The notes under the pieces were generated by a model, which saw only the letters and a program-made list of their open reading frames with translations, made no database searches and was not told where the DNA came from. A DNA stretch of 64,000 bases from contig NZ_JACJVP010000011.1 in the NCBI RefSeq assembly GCF_014212125.1, positions 186,001 to 250,000 on the forward strand. The letters are read 5' to 3'. The DNA is from Cohnella nanjingensis. Its GTDB lineage: Bacteria; Bacillota; Bacilli; Paenibacillales; Paenibacillaceae. Position numbers and translations under genes: made by a program. Positions 50,901 to 57,700 of this stretch are shown one piece after another; the stretch's first letter is position 1; every line of letters begins with the position of its first letter.

Positions 50901-51014
50901 GGCTCGGGACGCGAAAAGGAAAAGAAACGCCAGAAAACAGGCCAGCGCGATGCCACCATAAGATAACAGCGGCGTCCGGAGATTGATTCTCGCCGCTTCC
51001 GTTTTGATGGTCAC
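47979..51014 (-). CDS. Secreted GH36-like glycoside hydrolase with two jelly-roll modules
   Basis: 1011 residues. Signal peptide to about residue 41 (A-F-A-S-G). Two tandem copies of the jelly-roll module (about 45-195 and 197-355), then the GH36-like catalytic region (Y-W-R-S-D-M, E-N-C-S-A-G-G, T-T-E-D-S-G) and the C-terminal sandwich. It follows the DapA-family gene on the same strand after 82 bases and precedes the 861-residue paralogue. A stretch of about 290 bases is nearly identical between the two tandem genes, well above their flanks. Likely binds and cleaves the extracellular polymer. Confidence 0.8.
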   Translation of the reverse strand: MTIKTEAARINLRTPLLSYGGIALACFLAFLFLFASRAFASGPYSASAGFSSTQGQNQWYYQQRPVGGGPFTDLTYTGGAWRGGNGNWLGAGSMHPDNSYDVVLKWTAPAAGTISITGTVRKNDTGGGNGVVAAVQKNGTVLWSKTIAFNDSTGYNTNADLSSVAVAAGDAIYFIVNNNGEYTYDETDWDPTIAYVDSWTASAGFSNIQGQNQWYYQQRPIGGGAFTNLTYSGGSGVWVGGNGNWLGGGAIHPDNTNDVALKWVAPRSGTICISGNVHKNDTGGGNGVVATVQKNVAVLWSRTIAYNDSTGYSTNADLCSVYVSAGDAIYFIVNNNGDYTHDETGWNPTIAYVAGTMPSWHLNTDDTNLTLTISGNRPAITQLKNPSQNWDWTPVTSVLPLLDRIYIGSTAYTPNWSYQGALVDTSSGTKVTLTFVCTTPNLTLTQVWWARPGAGPVEQTMAITNNTGGNVTYQYSDVVAADLTVSADNNATLWRFARQSMAGDPGFNTGVFKQLMGASTTVPSEISNNFDTGPYVLPFTMLDVNAVHGLYFGYTWDFGRFTNWTSGNAYRIRNKFYLGDAGSVTIVNGKAFNVPGMFFGTYKGDTDDGSNKMKKWFWNYKITPTLKANANEPLTEFGIDLYTEGEFSDFLSRNPLASWGVEMIKEDAYYTTDGVPPGSPYANGQPQPNYDPFFGWAWTPAPVKWPNGMTLGTIAHNNGVKLSLYLANRYNHANLATQAGRDSQKAALQSRFDNWQFDYWRSDMEFEPTGDYLSHEGFLEVLDYMIANRPGFRWENCSAGGSKKSFDLLQRQTVMTTEDSGGNPGSILNYRKAFYANSYMINPVQLKDDNGEDLPGMKLWEYEMRGGFLGAWMWAGDYSNTDPVTVDKLNSYKAHLDLYKTKQRPILRGADVYHVLPMPDGTHWDGMQFFNASMNKGSVLLFKPNSGVGNSPTIYLKGLDPNARYTLTFQDRTTLNASYSNVLGSQLMAGGTGISVSGNAGDYDSEIIWIN
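49955..50894 (-). repeat. Tandem coding repeat of the jelly-roll module
   Basis: Two copies of about 460-480 bases (roughly 50430-50894 and 49955-50425), very similar at DNA level (for instance the N-Q-W-Y-Y-Q-Q-R-P and G-G-G-N-G-V-V-A blocks), encode adjacent modules of the large GH36-like protein. Confidence 0.8.
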
Positions 51015-51096
51015 ATGAATGACCCCTTTCGTTTGGCGCTTTCGGCGCCGCTTGATAGGTTTGCGAACGGATCTGTGTTCCGTCCGCCGAACGGCA

Positions 51097-52026
51097 TCAG
51101 ACGAAAAATTCGGGAATCATTTCCTTCGCGATCGGCCGCAATCGCTCGGCTTCCGTCTCGGGAATGGAACGATAAGGCCACCGCAGCCGCGTGCCGACCG
51201 GCGCCCAGCCTCCGATCGCCGCCAGGAGCTTATCGCAAGCGGCGTTGCAATACTTGTGCTCGGTGATGAACGGGGCGACGTACGAAGTTAAAAATCGTTG
51301 GATGCGCGCTTCGAGCTCCAGCGCATCTTCCAGGCGATTCTTCATGGAGTCGTACCACTTCTGCGCGGCTCCGGGATGGATGCAGGCGACGTTGGAGTAA
51401 GCCCCGTGAGCGCCTCTCGAATATCCGGTCGCAAGGGTATGGCCCGGCACGAAGACCGAAACCCCGCGGGCATGGATGCTCATCTCGCGGTACCATTCTT
51501 CGTCTCCGCCCGGCACTTTGATGCCGACGAAGTTCGGAACGGCCGCTTTGACCTTGGCGAACATTTCGGGTTTCAGCGTTCTTTTCGCATGAGGCGGGTT
51601 GTAGAGCACGATTCCGATCGGAGCTGCCGCTTCCGCCATGACTTGCAGGCAGGAGATCACCTCGTCGTCTCGAAGCGGATACCAGTCGGACAGGATAACC
51701 TGAATGGCGCTCGGATTCCACTGAACCGCTTTCCGGATGCGGGACAAGGAGAGCTGGGGGCTCATATGGCTTGCCCCGATCTGGAACGGGACGCCCCGCT
51801 TCTCGCAAGCATTCGCCAGCATGTCTTGAATGTGCTCGAACTCTTCTTCGTTCTGGGCGTAAAACTCGCCGGCCGTTCCGTTCGAGTAGATGCCGTCAAC
51901 CCCGATTTCGGTCAAGAAGTCGATCTCTTCCTGCAACCTGCCGAAATCGATCGAATCGTCTTCGTTGACGGGCAGAAGCAATGTCGCCCAGTTGCCTCTG
52001 ATTTCTTCCGACTGTTGCGGGTTCAT
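51097..52026 (-). CDS. DapA-family lyase, second type
   Basis: 309-residue DapA/NanA-family class I lyase. Schiff-base lysine Lys170 in G-I-K-V-P-G-G and tyrosine Tyr142 in L-Y-N-P-P; the usual G-T-T-G-E is G-T-A-G-E (50-54). AAGGAGG lies about 11 bases before ATG 52026. First gene of the operon that also encodes the two secreted GH36-like enzymes, with an octamer operator at its promoter. A frameshifted 3' copy lies at 32193-32345. The V-P-G-G variant is seen in sugar-acid lyases. The link of a cytoplasmic lyase with exoenzymes in one transcript suggests it acts on the sugar those enzymes release. Confidence 0.9.
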   Translation of the reverse strand: MNPQQSEEIRGNWATLLLPVNEDDSIDFGRLQEEIDFLTEIGVDGIYSNGTAGEFYAQNEEEFEHIQDMLANACEKRGVPFQIGASHMSPQLSLSRIRKAVQWNPSAIQVILSDWYPLRDDEVISCLQVMAEAAAPIGIVLYNPPHAKRTLKPEMFAKVKAAVPNFVGIKVPGGDEEWYREMSIHARGVSVFVPGHTLATGYSRGAHGAYSNVACIHPGAAQKWYDSMKNRLEDALELEARIQRFLTSYVAPFITEHKYCNAACDKLLAAIGGWAPVGTRLRWPYRSIPETEAERLRPIAKEMIPEFFV

Positions 52027-52116
52027 GTCGATCCAGCCCTCCTTTTCGGCTTTGATTACGGCAGTTCTTCCCTTCCGGTCTTCCTCCCCTCATGAAAAAA
52101 TTCGTTATCCAAAACC

Positions 52117-52168
52117 ATTATGATACCAATATTAAATAGATGTCAACAAAGATATATTTATGAGAACA
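52117..52168 (-). promoter_or_regulatory. Promoter and operator of the lyase/GH36-like operon
   Basis: Octamers TGTCAACA (52141-52148) and TGAGAACA (52161-52168) are 20 bp apart. On the minus strand TTGACA (complement of 52141-52146) and CATAAT (complement of 52117-52122) have an 18-base spacer. The second octamer is degenerate. From here to 52330 nothing else is seen. Confidence 0.7.
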
Positions 52169-52330
52169 TACTACAATTCCGGTTGTCAAACGACAATCTC
52201 TTCATCGGCGACGAGGAGTACTTGTGCACAAAAGCGTTGCTTCACGGGTAAACAGCAAACAGTAACGAATATCGGACGTTTGAGAGAACTCGGAGAGAAC
52301 ACTCAAATCAGCCCTGCTCCACTACCATCG

Positions 52331-52411
52331 ACAAATTTTAGCGGAGCGTGCGCGATTCAGGTTCCAGTGGGCTAGCCCCCCGTGGAGGTTCGAGTCCTCT
52401 CGACCGCGCCA
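52331..52411 (+). pseudogene. Partial tRNA-Leu(CAG)
   Basis: From about 52354 the sequence reads as the 3' part of a tRNA-Leu: loop TTCAGGT with anticodon CAG, a long variable arm, T-arm GGAGG-TTCGAGT-CCTCT, acceptor strand CGACCGC, discriminator G and encoded CCA ending at 52411. The matching 5' acceptor GCGGTCG is absent. Upstream GCGGAGCGTGCGCG (52341-52354) could be a shrunken 5' half. It is followed by its own terminator. Such 3' halves are typical of attachment-site remnants left by integration at tRNA genes. Confidence 0.75.
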
Positions 52412-52426
52412 TATTTACAATCGAAT

Positions 52427-52468
52427 GCTCTGCAGCGGTCTCGTGTCTCTGCAGAGCACTTTTATTTT
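52427..52468 (+). terminator. tRNA terminator
   Basis: GCTCTGCAG (52427-52435) pairs exactly with CTGCAGAGC (52449-52457), then ACTTTTATTTTT. It lies 15 bases after the CCA end. The stretch 52469-52628 holds only a short AAGCGGAT tandem repeat near 52579-52602. Confidence 0.88.
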
Positions 52469-52628
52469 TCCCGCCACAATTTGTGTAATGAGGCTGCGCG
52501 CATAACGACCGCCGCCCGGCCTAGAGGCAGGGCGGCGGATGCTCGTACGGATGTGCGGTCGGAAACGGCGGACAAGTGGAAAAGCGGATAAGCGGATAAG
52601 CGGTACGGCCGCCGGGCGCCGCATCTGG

Positions 52629-53459
52629 CTACATCTTAATTGAACCGCTGGAGATGCCTTCGACGAAGTTGCGCATCAGCAGCGAGAACAGCAGCAGCAA
52701 CGGGACGGCCGCGATCAGGTAGGCGGCCATCATGCCGCCGTAGTCGCTGAGGCCGTAGTTGCCGGCGGCGGCTTCAAACGCGACGAGCGCCATCGTGATC
52801 GTCTGATGGCCTCGGTTCAGCAGCAGCGAAGGCAGCAGGTAGTCGTTCCACAGACTGGTGATATTGATGATGGCGACCGTGGTACAGATCGGGATGGAGA
52901 GCGGCAGTACGATGGTCGAGAAGATGCGGATATTACCCGCGCCGTCGATGCGGGCCGCCTCGAAGATCTCGTCCGGCAGCTGCTCGAAAAACGTCTTGAG
53001 GACGAAAATGCTGAACGCCTGTCCGCCGGCGATATAGGGAAGGATAAGCGCCAGGTAGCTGTCGCTTAAACCCAGCTTTTTGATCTGCAAATAAAGCGGA
53101 ATCAGCGTTAGAAAGCCCGGAATCAGCAGAAGGCCGAATACCAGCAGAAACAGCGTGTTTTTAAGCGGGAAGCGAAGCTTGGAAAACGAGTAAGCGCTCA
53201 TCGCGGAAAAGGCGACGATGGCGACGACGCTGGCCACGGTGATGATGGACGTATTGTACAACGACATGCTGATTTTCTCCCAGGCGACGCTGTAATTGCT
53301 CCATTGCAGCGCCTGGGGAAAGGACAGCGTACTGGATGCGAATTCGAGCGGCGTCTTGACGGAGTTTTCGAGGATAAAGTAAATGGGCAGCAGGTTGAAC
53401 ACAAGCAGCAGCAGCAGCAGCAACAATTGCCCCGCTCCTGGCAGGCGGAGAGCGCGCAT
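52629..53459 (-). CDS. CUT1 ABC transporter permease (second system, UgpE type)
   Basis: 276 residues with six predicted membrane segments; the first is an uninterrupted run of eight leucines encoded by CAG/CTG repeats (53401-53427). EAA loop E-A-A-R-I-D-G-A-G is near 190. Last gene of the minus-strand operon binding protein - permease - permease, 18 bases after the other permease. It belongs to a different transporter from that at 41532-45017. Confidence 0.92.
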   Translation of the reverse strand: MRALRLPGAGQLLLLLLLLVFNLLPIYFILENSVKTPLEFASSTLSFPQALQWSNYSVAWEKISMSLYNTSIITVASVVAIVAFSAMSAYSFSKLRFPLKNTLFLLVFGLLLIPGFLTLIPLYLQIKKLGLSDSYLALILPYIAGGQAFSIFVLKTFFEQLPDEIFEAARIDGAGNIRIFSTIVLPLSIPICTTVAIINITSLWNDYLLPSLLLNRGHQTITMALVAFEAAAGNYGLSDYGGMMAAYLIAAVPLLLLFSLLMRNFVEGISSGSIKM

Positions 53460-53477
53460 CGGTTGGACCTCCTGTCC

Positions 53478-54359
53478 TCAGGATTCGGATTTGACCAGCT
53501 TCATGTTGACCAGGGTCAACAGCAGGATGATGACAAACATAATCAGTGCGATCGACATGCCGTACCCGAACTCGCCGTTGACGGTCGAGACGTTGTACAT
53601 GTGCAGAATCGGCACATAGGTGGAGTAGCCGGGACCGCCGTTTGTCATGATGAGCGGCGGGATAATGTTCTGCAGGCTGCCGATCAAGGTCAGGATGATG
53701 ATCAGCCGCAGCTGCGGGAAGGAAGAAGGGATGTCGATCCGCCATACGCGCTTCCAGCCCGTCGCGCCCTCCAGCTTGGCGGCCTCCAGCACCTCGGTGG
53801 AGATGCTCTGCAGACCGGAGTAGAAGATGAGCAGATTAAAGGCGCTTATCCACGGGAATCCCATCAGAATGATCGAATAGAGCGCGATATTCGGATTGCC
53901 GAGCCAGAGCTGCTGCAGCGAACCGAGTCCGATCGCCTCCAGGAGCTGATTGATGGCGCCGTCTCCTTGATACAAAAACCGCCACAGCAGAATGGTGACG
54001 ATGCCGGGAATGACGATCGGCACGACGAAAAGTGTCCGGTACACGTACTGCGCGTGCTCGCGCTTCAACTGGAAGATCAGCTCTGCGACGAGAAACGGCG
54101 GTACGACGGCCAGCACGATCGACAGGACGACCCAGATCAAGGCGTTGATCGTGGATTGCCGCAGCACCTCGTCGCCGATCAGGCGGACGAAGTTGTCCAG
54201 TCCGATATAGCGCGGCGCATTGAAGCCGTCCCAATCGGTGAAGGCGCCGATCAGCGCCTGATAGACCGGATAGTACATAAACCAGAGCAGGAAGATAAAC
54301 GTCGGCAGTATAAAGGCGTATCCGGTCAGCGCGGTTTTCAGCTTTGCTTTTCCGGTCAT
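53478..54359 (-). CDS. CUT1 ABC transporter permease (second system, UgpA type)
   Basis: 293 residues, six predicted membrane segments, EAA loop E-A-A-K-L-E-G-A (about 200-207). GGACG is a weak ribosome binding site upstream of ATG 54359. Lies downstream of the binding protein, separated by 90 bases that contain a hairpin with a T-run. The partner permease follows. Uses an ATPase encoded elsewhere. Confidence 0.92.
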   Translation of the reverse strand: MTGKAKLKTALTGYAFILPTFIFLLWFMYYPVYQALIGAFTDWDGFNAPRYIGLDNFVRLIGDEVLRQSTINALIWVVLSIVLAVVPPFLVAELIFQLKREHAQYVYRTLFVVPIVIPGIVTILLWRFLYQGDGAINQLLEAIGLGSLQQLWLGNPNIALYSIILMGFPWISAFNLLIFYSGLQSISTEVLEAAKLEGATGWKRVWRIDIPSSFPQLRLIIILTLIGSLQNIIPPLIMTNGGPGYSTYVPILHMYNVSTVNGEFGYGMSIALIMFVIILLLTLVNMKLVKSES

Positions 54360-54394
54360 GCGGCATTCGTCCTTTCATGGCTTCCGGGGATGAA

Positions 54395-54429
54395 AAAAGG
54401 GGAGCGCTGTGAAGCGGCGGCCCCCTTTT
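54395..54429 (-). terminator. Intra-operon hairpin after the second binding protein
   Basis: AAAAGGGG (54395-54402) and CCCCTTTT (54422-54429) pair around a GC-rich loop, with six T on the minus strand. It stands between binding protein and permease, as in the first transporter operon. Confidence 0.65.
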
Positions 54430-54449
54430 CCTTGCATCCTCTCAGCGCC

Positions 54450-55964
54450 TTAGTATTTTCCCAGATCCACGCTGTTCTTGGATTGGTATTCCTTGATCGC
54501 CGAGTTCAGCTCTTTTTGCACATCGGAGGTGGCTTTGGCGAGATCGATATTGCCGCTCAGGTAGAGGCCGAAAATGCGCTGCATATTTTTGGACATGTTC
54601 GGCGAGGAGCCGCCGACGCCGAGCGCCTTCAATTCATTGGACGCCTGGTTGGCGAGCTCGGTCATGCTCTCCGCAGGCTTCGTATCCGGCCAGGTCGGTA
54701 CGAAGGTGCCGTGCTCGTTGACGATGCGTTCGACGTTCGCCGGCGTGCCGACGAATTGTAGCCAGTCGATGACGGCGGCTTGCTTGCCGGCTTCCTTCAT
54801 CGTGGAGTTGGCTTGCTTGGTCGCGACGGCGAACTGAAAGGCTGCGTTGGGACCGCCGACCGCGCCGGAGACGTCGGTGCCGGTCGTGTACGGCGTATCC
54901 GCCTGCGTCAGCACCGGGAAGTTGAACGAGCCCAGCTCGAAGCTTACGTTGGCGTCCTTGGCGTTTTCCGGTAGCCAGCTGCCGTCGTAGAAAATCGCGG
55001 TTTTGCCGGCCAGGAAGTCGTTGCGGGCGTTGCTGCCGACGACGCCGGGATCGGACGACAGGTAATCCGGCTTCCAGTTGTCGGTCAATGTCTTGAACAT
55101 CGGCCACCAGCCCATGAAGCGCTCATCGGACGTGTTCAGCATGCCCTTGACGATGGCGACGCTCTGATCCAGCGAGGAGACGCCCGGGCTCTGGTCGAAG
55201 CCGGCGATCTGCTCGAACTCCTTGGCGTAGAAGTCGGACAGGAAGTGCCTCTGGAACCAGTCGTAGTCCGGTGCTTGCGACATCGCCGTGATGCCTGCGT
55301 CCTTCAGCTTCTTGGTCGTCTCGACCAGTTCCGACCAACTGCTCGGCGGCTGGGAGATGCCCGCTTGCGCGAACAGATCCTTGTTGTAGAAAAACGCGGT
55401 CGCGACGTAGTCGCCGTTGATGTTGTAGCTCTTGCCTTCGGGCGACTTCGTCTCGCTCACGACGGTGGCGTTCATCGCATCGCCCCAGGTGGCTTTGCCG
55501 GGAATATACGGGTTCGGCTGGCTGAAGTAGGGGGTCAAGTCCTCCGCGATGCCCTTGGGGAACGTATTGTTCAATTCCGCCCATTGACCCCAGAATACGT
55601 CGAACAGCTCGCCGGCGGCGGCCTTTACCCGCACGGTTTGCGTATAGTCCTTGAATTCTTCGTCGACGAATTCGATTTTGATGCCGGGGTGCGCCGCTTC
55701 GTACTCGTTGGCGACGTCCTGCAACCCCGTCTGCTGCTTCAGGCCGGCGATATTTTTGGAGTTGGGCGTGTAGGATTGGGCGTACATCGTGATCGTGCCC
55801 TTCCAGCCGCCGGCTTCGCCGGTCGCGCTGCCGGCCGTGCCGCTCGCTGCCGGCGCCGTCGAAGCGGATTGTCCTTCCTCGGCGTTGTTGCCGCCGCATG
55901 CGCTGAGCACGAGACCCAGTGCGACCAAGGCTGCGGAGCTTTTGGCGAGTTTGTTCGTCATCAT
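54450..55964 (-). CDS. ABC transporter solute-binding lipoprotein (second system)
   Basis: 504 residues. Lipoprotein signal ending L-S-A-C with Cys23, then a Gly/Ala/Ser-rich linker. ATG 55964 is used because GAGGGGG lies six bases upstream; a further ATG at 55970 would overlap that site. Family 1 solute-binding fold for oligosaccharides (W-G-Q-W-A-E-L, F-Y-D-G-S-W-L). Downstream of the two-component pair, which probably senses the same sugar. A cre-like site (55990-56003) lies just before it. Confidence 0.92.
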   Translation of the reverse strand: MMTNKLAKSSAALVALGLVLSACGGNNAEEGQSASTAPAASGTAGSATGEAGGWKGTITMYAQSYTPNSKNIAGLKQQTGLQDVANEYEAAHPGIKIEFVDEEFKDYTQTVRVKAAAGELFDVFWGQWAELNNTFPKGIAEDLTPYFSQPNPYIPGKATWGDAMNATVVSETKSPEGKSYNINGDYVATAFFYNKDLFAQAGISQPPSSWSELVETTKKLKDAGITAMSQAPDYDWFQRHFLSDFYAKEFEQIAGFDQSPGVSSLDQSVAIVKGMLNTSDERFMGWWPMFKTLTDNWKPDYLSSDPGVVGSNARNDFLAGKTAIFYDGSWLPENAKDANVSFELGSFNFPVLTQADTPYTTGTDVSGAVGGPNAAFQFAVATKQANSTMKEAGKQAAVIDWLQFVGTPANVERIVNEHGTFVPTWPDTKPAESMTELANQASNELKALGVGGSSPNMSKNMQRIFGLYLSGNIDLAKATSDVQKELNSAIKEYQSKNSVDLGKY

Positions 55965-55989
55965 GGCCATCCCCCTCGAGACTTATTTT

Positions 55990-56003
55990 TGAAAGCGCAA
56001 TCA
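55990..56003 (-). promoter_or_regulatory. cre-like site before the second binding protein
   Basis: TGAAAGCGCAATCA and its complement match the CcpA cre consensus with one mismatch (13 of 14). Located 26 bases upstream of the start codon. Confidence 0.6.
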
Positions 56004-56089
56004 TTCCTGTCTTAATCTTAGTTCAGGCCTGTCGCGCTCGATAGTGGGAGAGATTTTACTTTCGGATGAATTTTTTTACCTCGCCGCCC

Positions 56090-57700
56090 TCAGTAGCCCT
56101 GCCGCCGCTTGTACTCGGTGGGTGAGTAAGAGGTGTACTCCTTGAAGACACGGTAGAAATGCTTGAGGTCGGCATAGCCGATCAGCTCGCTGATCTCCTG
56201 GAGGCTGCGCTCGCTCTGTTCGATCAGCGTCTTGGCCCGCTCCATGCGGCATTCCTTGAGGAAGACGACAAAGTTACGACCCGTCTCGTATTTGAAGCGG
56301 CGGCTGAAGTAGCTGGCGTTCATGCCGAAGCGGTCGGCGACCGACTGCAGGCTGACGCCGTCGGCCAGCGATTCCGAGACGTACTGTTGAACCCGCTGCA
56401 GTAGCGGGGCGTCCTGCTCGCTCTGCTCCTGGGCGATCGTATGGGCGAGCTGGCGGAGCAGCGTTCCGATCATGCCCATCAGCGAATCGCGCGTCACCGC
56501 CGTCTCCACCGCCTGCAGCCAATCCTCCAGCGACTTGCCGCTGATCGCGGCCAAGTCCAGATCCATCAGCCTTAGCTGTGCGCCGAGCCGCAGCAAATAA
56601 TGGGTCGTCATCCGCCGAAGCTCGACCGGCATCATCCGGTCGGCGCCCGTCAGCCGTTCGAGAATCGCCAGGGCTTCCTCGCCGTTGCCGAGCAGCAGCT
56701 GCTCCAGGGACAGCTCGATCTGCTCCGTCGGTCCCGATGACAGATTCATTTGTTTGTCGGCGCGCAGCTCCGGCAGCGACAGCAGCTGTCCGCCGCCGCA
56801 GACGAGCCGGTAGGTGACGGCGAGCGAGGCGTCCCGATAGGCGCCGGATGCGGCGGCGAAAGGATAAAGCCCGCTCATGCCGATCGTCGCGGCGCGCCCG
56901 AAGCTTTGCCCGATCGCCTCCTTCAGCGCTGCGGCCCGGCCGCGGGCTTCGGAGACAAAAGCGGCATCGCCGGCCGTCCGGCTCATCAGGACGACGACCT
57001 GGCCGATATGATCCTGCAGTACATAGCAGCGCTCGTCGTCGGCACACCACTCCTGTACGAACTTGGTCAGCGCATAGCGGAACAGCTCCTCGTCGGACGG
57101 GCGGAAGCGCTGCGGCTCGATCCAGTCGGGACTGACGGCCAGGACGATCAGATCGTGGCCGTCGCGGTCGAGCAGCGGCGGATAGCCGGCCTCGACGAGC
57201 AGCTGGGCCAGCTCCTGATCGTCCTGGCCGAAGAGGAAATGCTGGTAGTACAGCTTTTCGGCCAGCGGCGCGGCTTTTTTGAGCGACTGCTGCAGGGCGT
57301 CCAGTCTGGCCCGCTCGCTGCGCTCGTGGTCGATCGCCTGCGCGATCTTGTCCAGCGTCTGCAGCAGCTCCCCGCGATCGAGCGGTTTGGTGATGAACGC
57401 CGCAACGCCATGGTCGATCGCCTGCTTGGCGAGCTGAAACTCCTGATAGGCGGTCAGCAAAATCCGGTGGATCTGAGGCGTCTCCGCTGCAATCCGTTCG
57501 CAGCATTCGATGCCGGTCAGTCCGGGCATCCTGTAGTCGAGGATGACCAGGTCGGGCTGCAGCCGTACGATCTCCCGCATCGCGGCTTCGCCGTCCTCGG
57601 CTTCGCCAACGAGCTCCCACTGCGGCGCGAAGCGCTGCAAAATTTTGCGGATGCCTTGACGAATCGAGGTTTCGTCATCCGCGATGATAACGCGATACAT
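56090..57700 (-). CDS. Response regulator, YesN type with AraC output domain
   Basis: 536 residues. Receiver domain 1-120 with D-D (8-9), phosphoacceptor Asp55 in L-D-Y-R-M-P and a lysine in T-K-P-L near 105. A long middle region follows, then two AraC helix-turn-helix motifs (about 430-535, including N-A-S-Y-F-S-R-R-F-K and F-Y-R-V-F-K). ATG 57700 gives the usual M-Y-R-V-I-I-A-D-D start; the open frame goes 30 codons further up inside the kinase gene. Overlaps the kinase 3' end by 26 bases. Likely activates the transporter downstream. Confidence 0.93.
   Translation of the reverse strand: MYRVIIADDETSIRQGIRKILQRFAPQWELVGEAEDGEAAMREIVRLQPDLVILDYRMPGLTGIECCERIAAETPQIHRILLTAYQEFQLAKQAIDHGVAAFITKPLDRGELLQTLDKIAQAIDHERSERARLDALQQSLKKAAPLAEKLYYQHFLFGQDDQELAQLLVEAGYPPLLDRDGHDLIVLAVSPDWIEPQRFRPSDEELFRYALTKFVQEWCADDERCYVLQDHIGQVVVLMSRTAGDAAFVSEARGRAAALKEAIGQSFGRAATIGMSGLYPFAAASGAYRDASLAVTYRLVCGGGQLLSLPELRADKQMNLSSGPTEQIELSLEQLLLGNGEEALAILERLTGADRMMPVELRRMTTHYLLRLGAQLRLMDLDLAAISGKSLEDWLQAVETAVTRDSLMGMIGTLLRQLAHTIAQEQSEQDAPLLQRVQQYVSESLADGVSLQSVADRFGMNASYFSRRFKYETGRNFVVFLKECRMERAKTLIEQSERSLQEISELIGYADLKHFYRVFKEYTSYSPTEYKRRQGY

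Noticed and set aside
52331..52411. Complete functional tRNA-Leu
   Set aside because: No 5' acceptor strand complementary to CGACCGC and no normal D-arm precede the anticodon loop.
53401..53427. CAG trinucleotide repeat
   Set aside because: It encodes a leucine run in the first membrane helix of a permease; ordinary in GC-rich genomes.
53304..54761. 485-codon plus-strand frame opposite the second transporter
   Set aside because: Covers parts of two permeases and the binding protein in antisense, low-complexity composition, no recognisable domain.
56274..57620. 448-codon frame within the response-regulator gene
   Set aside because: Out-of-frame shadow rich in Arg/Ala/Gly; the overlapping frame is a clear YesN-type regulator.
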